From an uncultured archaeon (GTDB lineage: Archaea > Thermoproteota > Nitrososphaeria > Nitrososphaerales > CALBXV01), in NCBI GenBank assembly GCA_937890045.1, contig CALBXV010000620.1, positions 1-6,470 on the forward strand: a stretch of DNA of 6,470 nt, written 5' to 3'. How positions within the stretch are numbered: position 1 is the stretch's first letter; every line of letters begins with the position of its first letter. Under the pieces are notes generated by a model, which saw only the letters and a list, made by a program, of their open reading frames with translations, did not search any database and was not told the origin of the DNA. Of the stretch, positions 3,141 to 6,470 are shown one piece after another. Both the position numbers and the translations under genes were made by a program.

Positions 3141-6100
3141 ATAATAAAATCATTAACCGAATAAACAATATTACATCATTTCCAAGTCATTATCAATCAT
3201 ATAATAAAGAAATAATAGATTATCTATATTCTGTACATCAAATAGCTACTAAATCTAGAGAAAAAGGTCTTGACCCATCATCAGTAGTTGAGACAGAGAT
3301 TGCTTTTGATTTAGCTGATAGAGTAGAAAGGATGTTTGATATCCCTTTAGCAGAAAGATTAAGAGAATTATTAAACAAAGAAGAAAGAACAGAACCTGCT
3401 GCACTACAGTTAGCTGAAGAAGTTTCATTAGGTAAATTTGGATATTTAGAAAGAAATGAAAGTTTGGAAAAGGGTGTAAGGGTAGGCCTTGCTGTTGTAA
3501 CTGATGGTATAACAGTAGCACCACTTCAAGGAATTTCCTCAGTACAAGAAAGAAAAAATGAAGATGGAAGCGATCACATATCAGTAAGTTTTGCTGGCCC
3601 CATCAGATCAGCTGGAGGAACTGAAGCAGCATTTACACTAGTAATTGCTGACCATATTCGTAAAACTCTTGGTTTAGGGCATTATAAAGTCAATGGATAT
3701 GGTGATGACGAAGTAGGCCGATATATAGAAGAACTTCGTATTTATGAGAGAGAAGTGAGTAATTTTCAATTTAGAGTATCAGATGATGATATTAAACATA
3801 TGTTAACACATATACCTGTAGAGGTAGATGGAGTAGAAACTGATCAAGCAGAAATTGTTGTACATCATGGTCTTCATAGAATAAAGAGTGATAAAGTAAG
3901 AGGTGGAGCATTAAGGGTAATTAATGATGGATTAATTGGTAGATCAAGAAAACTCTTTAGCCTTGTAAAAGATCTTTCTATACCTGGTTGGGATTGGCTT
4001 AGTGATCTAGAGGGTGGATTACAACAAGATACTGAAGAAACAAAAGCAAAAACTTCACATTTTCAAGATGTAATATCAGGTAGACCAGTATTTTCTATGC
4101 CGGATAAAAAAGGAGGTTTTAGACTTCGTTATGGAAGATCATATAATACAGGTCTTTCTGCGATTGGAATACACCCAATAATACCCATTATCTTAGACCA
4201 TGCAATTGTAGTAGGAACACAAGCAAAATTAAATTTACCAGGAAAAGCAGGCATAATATCATTTGTTGATACAATTGAACCACCTATTGTCTTATTAAAA
4301 GATGGTTCTGTTATGAAAGTTACTTCATCTAATATTGCAATTAATATCAAGAAAAAAATAGATAAAATATTACATTTAGGTGACGTATTAATTAGTTATG
4401 GAGACTTTTTAGAGAATAATGCCAAACTACCGATGTCTGGTTATGTTGAAGAGTGGTGGGCACAAGACCTTGCTTTCGCTATCAAAGAAAAATATAATGA
4501 TATAATACATTGCTCAAAAAAAATAAATATAGATAATCAAAAGTTAAAGCAATTAGTAGAAAATCCTTTTATTTATTTTCCTTCAATTCAAGATTCGATA
4601 AGAATAAGTACTAAATTAAATATTCCTCTCCATCCTCGTTATCTATACTATTGGAATAATGTGAATATTTCACAAATACTATTATTACGTCAAAACATCA
4701 CTACTAAATTAATAGATAAAAAAAATTACTCATTAACATTAAGTGCCAATAATAAAATAAAGAATATACTAGAAAACATCGGTATTCCTCATAGATTAGA
4801 TAACGGATTCTATCTGATTGAAGGAGAAGATGCCTATAGTACTTTTTTTACACTTGGATTAAAATCTAAAATAAATACTAATGCGAAATGGAAGAATATA
4901 GAAGAATTATTATCATCATTATCAGGACTAACCATTAAAAGAAAAAAATCAATTTTTATAGGCCTTCGTATGGGTAGACCAGAAAAAGCTAATATAAGAA
5001 AGATGAAACCGCCAGTACACGTTTTATTTCCAATCTCAAATAGTGGTGGAATAAGACGTGATATTATAAAAGCTAGTAAAGATGATTCTTTAAAAATTGA
5101 AATAATTACTATTATATGTCCAATATGTAAATCTAATTCCCTAGGAAGAATATGTAATAAATGTGGAGAAAAAACAGTTATTATAAAAACTTGTCCAAGA
5201 TGTAAACGAGAAATAAAAGGAAAAACTTGCGGATCATGTAAAATAAATGGACTTCCTTATTCGTATAAACAATTCCCGTTACAGACATTACTAAGTTCTG
5301 CAATTAAAAAGATAGGATATATACCAAGACCTCCATTAAAGGGAGTAAAAGTGCTTATGAATAGTACTCGAATTGCTGAACCATTAGAGAAGGGAATTTT
5401 AAGAAATAAACATAATTTATCTATTTACAGAGATGGAACAATAAGATTTGATACTACTAATGCTCCTTTAACACATTTTAGACCTAATCAAATTAACACA
5501 TCAATTATTGACCTAATAAAAAAAGGATATAAATTTGATATACATGGTGAACCACTTAAAAAAGACAATCAAATTTTAGAATTATTTGTTCAAGATATTA
5601 TTATTCCAGAGTCAGCAAAAGAGCATTTACTAAATACATCAAATTTCTTAGATGAATTATTAGTAAAATTTTATGACCACGATTCATATTATAATTTAAA
5701 GAAAAACGAAGATCTACTAGGACACCTTGTTGTTGGCCTTGCTCCTCATACAAGTGTTGGAATTATTGGAAGAATTATAGGATTTACCAAATCTCATGTT
5801 TGTTATGCTCATCCACTTTGGCATTCAGCTAAAAGAAGAGACTGTGATGGAGATGAAGATACTATAATTCTTTTGTTAGATGTATTGCTTAACTTTTCTA
5901 AAGAATATCTTCCTATACAAATAGGAGGACTTATGGATGCACCGCTGCTTATTCAACCAATAATTATTCCAAAAGAAGTACAGAGACAAGCTCATAATAT
6001 AGATATTATGAACAAATATCCATTAGATTTTTATAAAGCAACATTGGAAGAAAAATTTCCAAAAGAAATTTCAAATGTCATGGAAATAGTACGCAATCGA

Positions 6101-6470
6101 TTAGATGGGGATAGCCAATTTTATAATTTCTATTTCACGCATGACACCAATGTATTATCAATAGATGAAAAAAAATGCCAATATTCTACACTTAAAACTC
6201 TAAATGAAAAGTTGGATATGCAAATAGAAATAGCAAAAAAAATAAACGCTGTAAACCCTAACGAAGTTGTATCTTCAGTTCTTAATACACACTTATTACC
6301 TGATCTAATAGGAAATATGAAAGCATATACTTCTCAAAGCTTTAGATGTAAAAAATGTGGAAAATCACATCGTAGATTTCCATTAAAACCTGTTTGTACA
6401 AAATGTGGTGGAGAATTACAAGCTACAGTAACTCGTGGTTCTGTAGAAAAATATTTGAAAATAGCTCTTA
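3131..6470 (+). CDS. polC: DNA polymerase II (PolD) large subunit DP2, 3' end cut off
   Basis: DP2 is the catalytic subunit of the archaeal replicative polymerase PolD; the partner DP1 (proofreading) is not in the window. The frame is open for 1113 codons to the window edge; roughly 30 residues are missing by family length. The N-terminal part has AREKGLDPS-type residues (SREKGLDPSSVVE), then FAGPIRSAGGTEAA (154-167) and GYGDDEVGRYIEEL (190-203). The first double-psi barrel carries RMGRPEKA (613-620). Two zinc sites follow, C663/C666/C675/C678 and C688/C691/C700/C703. The active site in the second barrel is KRRDCDGDED, with D906 and D908 as the metal-binding pair. A third zinc site, C1073/C1076/C1089/C1092, lies near the end. 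Many archaeal polC genes carry an intein at the CDGDED site; none is present here. D904 replaces the Asn usual in Thermococcales. GTG 3131 is chosen because the frame is closed at 3116 and the first in-frame ATG (3329) would remove conserved sequence. Confidence 0.95.
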   Translation, partial: MTYNNKIINRINNITSFPSHYQSYNKEIIDYLYSVHQIATKSREKGLDPSSVVETEIAFDLADRVERMFDIPLAERLRELLNKEERTEPAALQLAEEVSLGKFGYLERNESLEKGVRVGLAVVTDGITVAPLQGISSVQERKNEDGSDHISVSFAGPIRSAGGTEAAFTLVIADHIRKTLGLGHYKVNGYGDDEVGRYIEELRIYEREVSNFQFRVSDDDIKHMLTHIPVEVDGVETDQAEIVVHHGLHRIKSDKVRGGALRVINDGLIGRSRKLFSLVKDLSIPGWDWLSDLEGGLQQDTEETKAKTSHFQDVISGRPVFSMPDKKGGFRLRYGRSYNTGLSAIGIHPIIPIILDHAIVVGTQAKLNLPGKAGIISFVDTIEPPIVLLKDGSVMKVTSSNIAINIKKKIDKILHLGDVLISYGDFLENNAKLPMSGYVEEWWAQDLAFAIKEKYNDIIHCSKKINIDNQKLKQLVENPFIYFPSIQDSIRISTKLNIPLHPRYLYYWNNVNISQILLLRQNITTKLIDKKNYSLTLSANNKIKNILENIGIPHRLDNGFYLIEGEDAYSTFFTLGLKSKINTNAKWKNIEELLSSLSGLTIKRKKSIFIGLRMGRPEKANIRKMKPPVHVLFPISNSGGIRRDIIKASKDDSLKIEIITIICPICKSNSLGRICNKCGEKTVIIKTCPRCKREIKGKTCGSCKINGLPYSYKQFPLQTLLSSAIKKIGYIPRPPLKGVKVLMNSTRIAEPLEKGILRNKHNLSIYRDGTIRFDTTNAPLTHFRPNQINTSIIDLIKKGYKFDIHGEPLKKDNQILELFVQDIIIPESAKEHLLNTSNFLDELLVKFYDHDSYYNLKKNEDLLGHLVVGLAPHTSVGIIGRIIGFTKSHVCYAHPLWHSAKRRDCDGDEDTIILLLDVLLNFSKEYLPIQIGGLMDAPLLIQPIIIPKEVQRQAHNIDIMNKYPLDFYKATLEEKFPKEISNVMEIVRNRLDGDSQFYNFYFTHDTNVLSIDEKKCQYSTLKTLNEKLDMQIEIAKKINAVNPNEVVSSVLNTHLLPDLIGNMKAYTSQSFRCKKCGKSHRRFPLKPVCTKCGGELQATVTRGSVEKYLKIAL

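Noticed and set aside
3329..3331. First in-frame ATG of polC as the start
   Set aside because: It would drop about 66 residues including the typical SREKGLDPSSVVE and FDLADRVE segments; GTG 3131 retains them and fits the gap after GGGPS.
3255..3524. 89-codon open frame on the minus strand inside polC
   Set aside because: It is an antisense shadow of a strongly supported DP2 sequence; its product is low-complexity Leu/Gln/Phe without any domain, and no promoter precedes it.
4129..4350. 73-codon open frame on the minus strand inside polC
   Set aside because: It lies opposite conserved DP2 sequence, has no promoter or ribosome binding site, and its protein resembles no family I know.
1..6470. 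tRNA, rRNA, CRISPR array, insertion sequence or intein
   Set aside because: No cloverleaf, no regularly spaced repeats with spacers, no transposase or terminal repeats, and DP2 is continuous through the known intein sites.

Overview
The window looks like chromosomal DNA from a very AT-rich archaeon, most likely a member of the Thaumarchaeota (Nitrososphaerota). It carries the D-family DNA polymerase large subunit (absent from Crenarchaeota), an archaeal Elf1 homologue (typical of the TACK/Asgard side and not of Euryarchaeota) and geranylgeranylglyceryl phosphate synthase (archaeal ether lipids). TATA boxes lie about 20-38 bp before the first codons, suggesting leaderless or short-leader mRNAs. 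The lineage is inferred from gene content and protein resemblance; no database search was possible.

Layout. (1) 3-221 (+): the C-terminal end of a CorA-like two-helix membrane transporter. (2) 222-526: a 305-bp gene-free region holding two close matches to the archaeal origin recognition box (ORB), a weaker third copy in opposite orientation, an AT-rich stretch between them, and five copies of TGTGAA. This is a good candidate replication origin. (3) 527-922 (+): a small winged-helix protein with a perfect palindrome just before its start codon. (4) 909-1463 (-): a membrane-anchored coiled-coil protein with a C-terminal winged helix, overlapping the previous gene tail to tail by 14 bp, with two tandem TGATATCA palindromes over its start. 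(5) 1530-1922 (-): a 130-aa helical protein of unknown function. (6) 1923-2109: a divergent promoter region containing 69 bp with no G or C. (7) 2110-6470 (+): a probable operon elf1 - GGGP synthase - polC (DP2), the last gene cut off by the window edge about 30 codons before its expected end.

The operon joins transcription elongation (Elf1), the committed step of archaeal lipid synthesis (GGGPS) and replicative DNA synthesis (DP2). Its second and third genes begin with TTG and GTG. The most interesting part is the candidate origin, which lies about 2.6 kb upstream of polC with two winged-helix genes in between. A shared TGATATCA-type site at the start of the membrane winged-helix gene and of polC hints at common control, although at polC a Shine-Dalgarno explanation competes.
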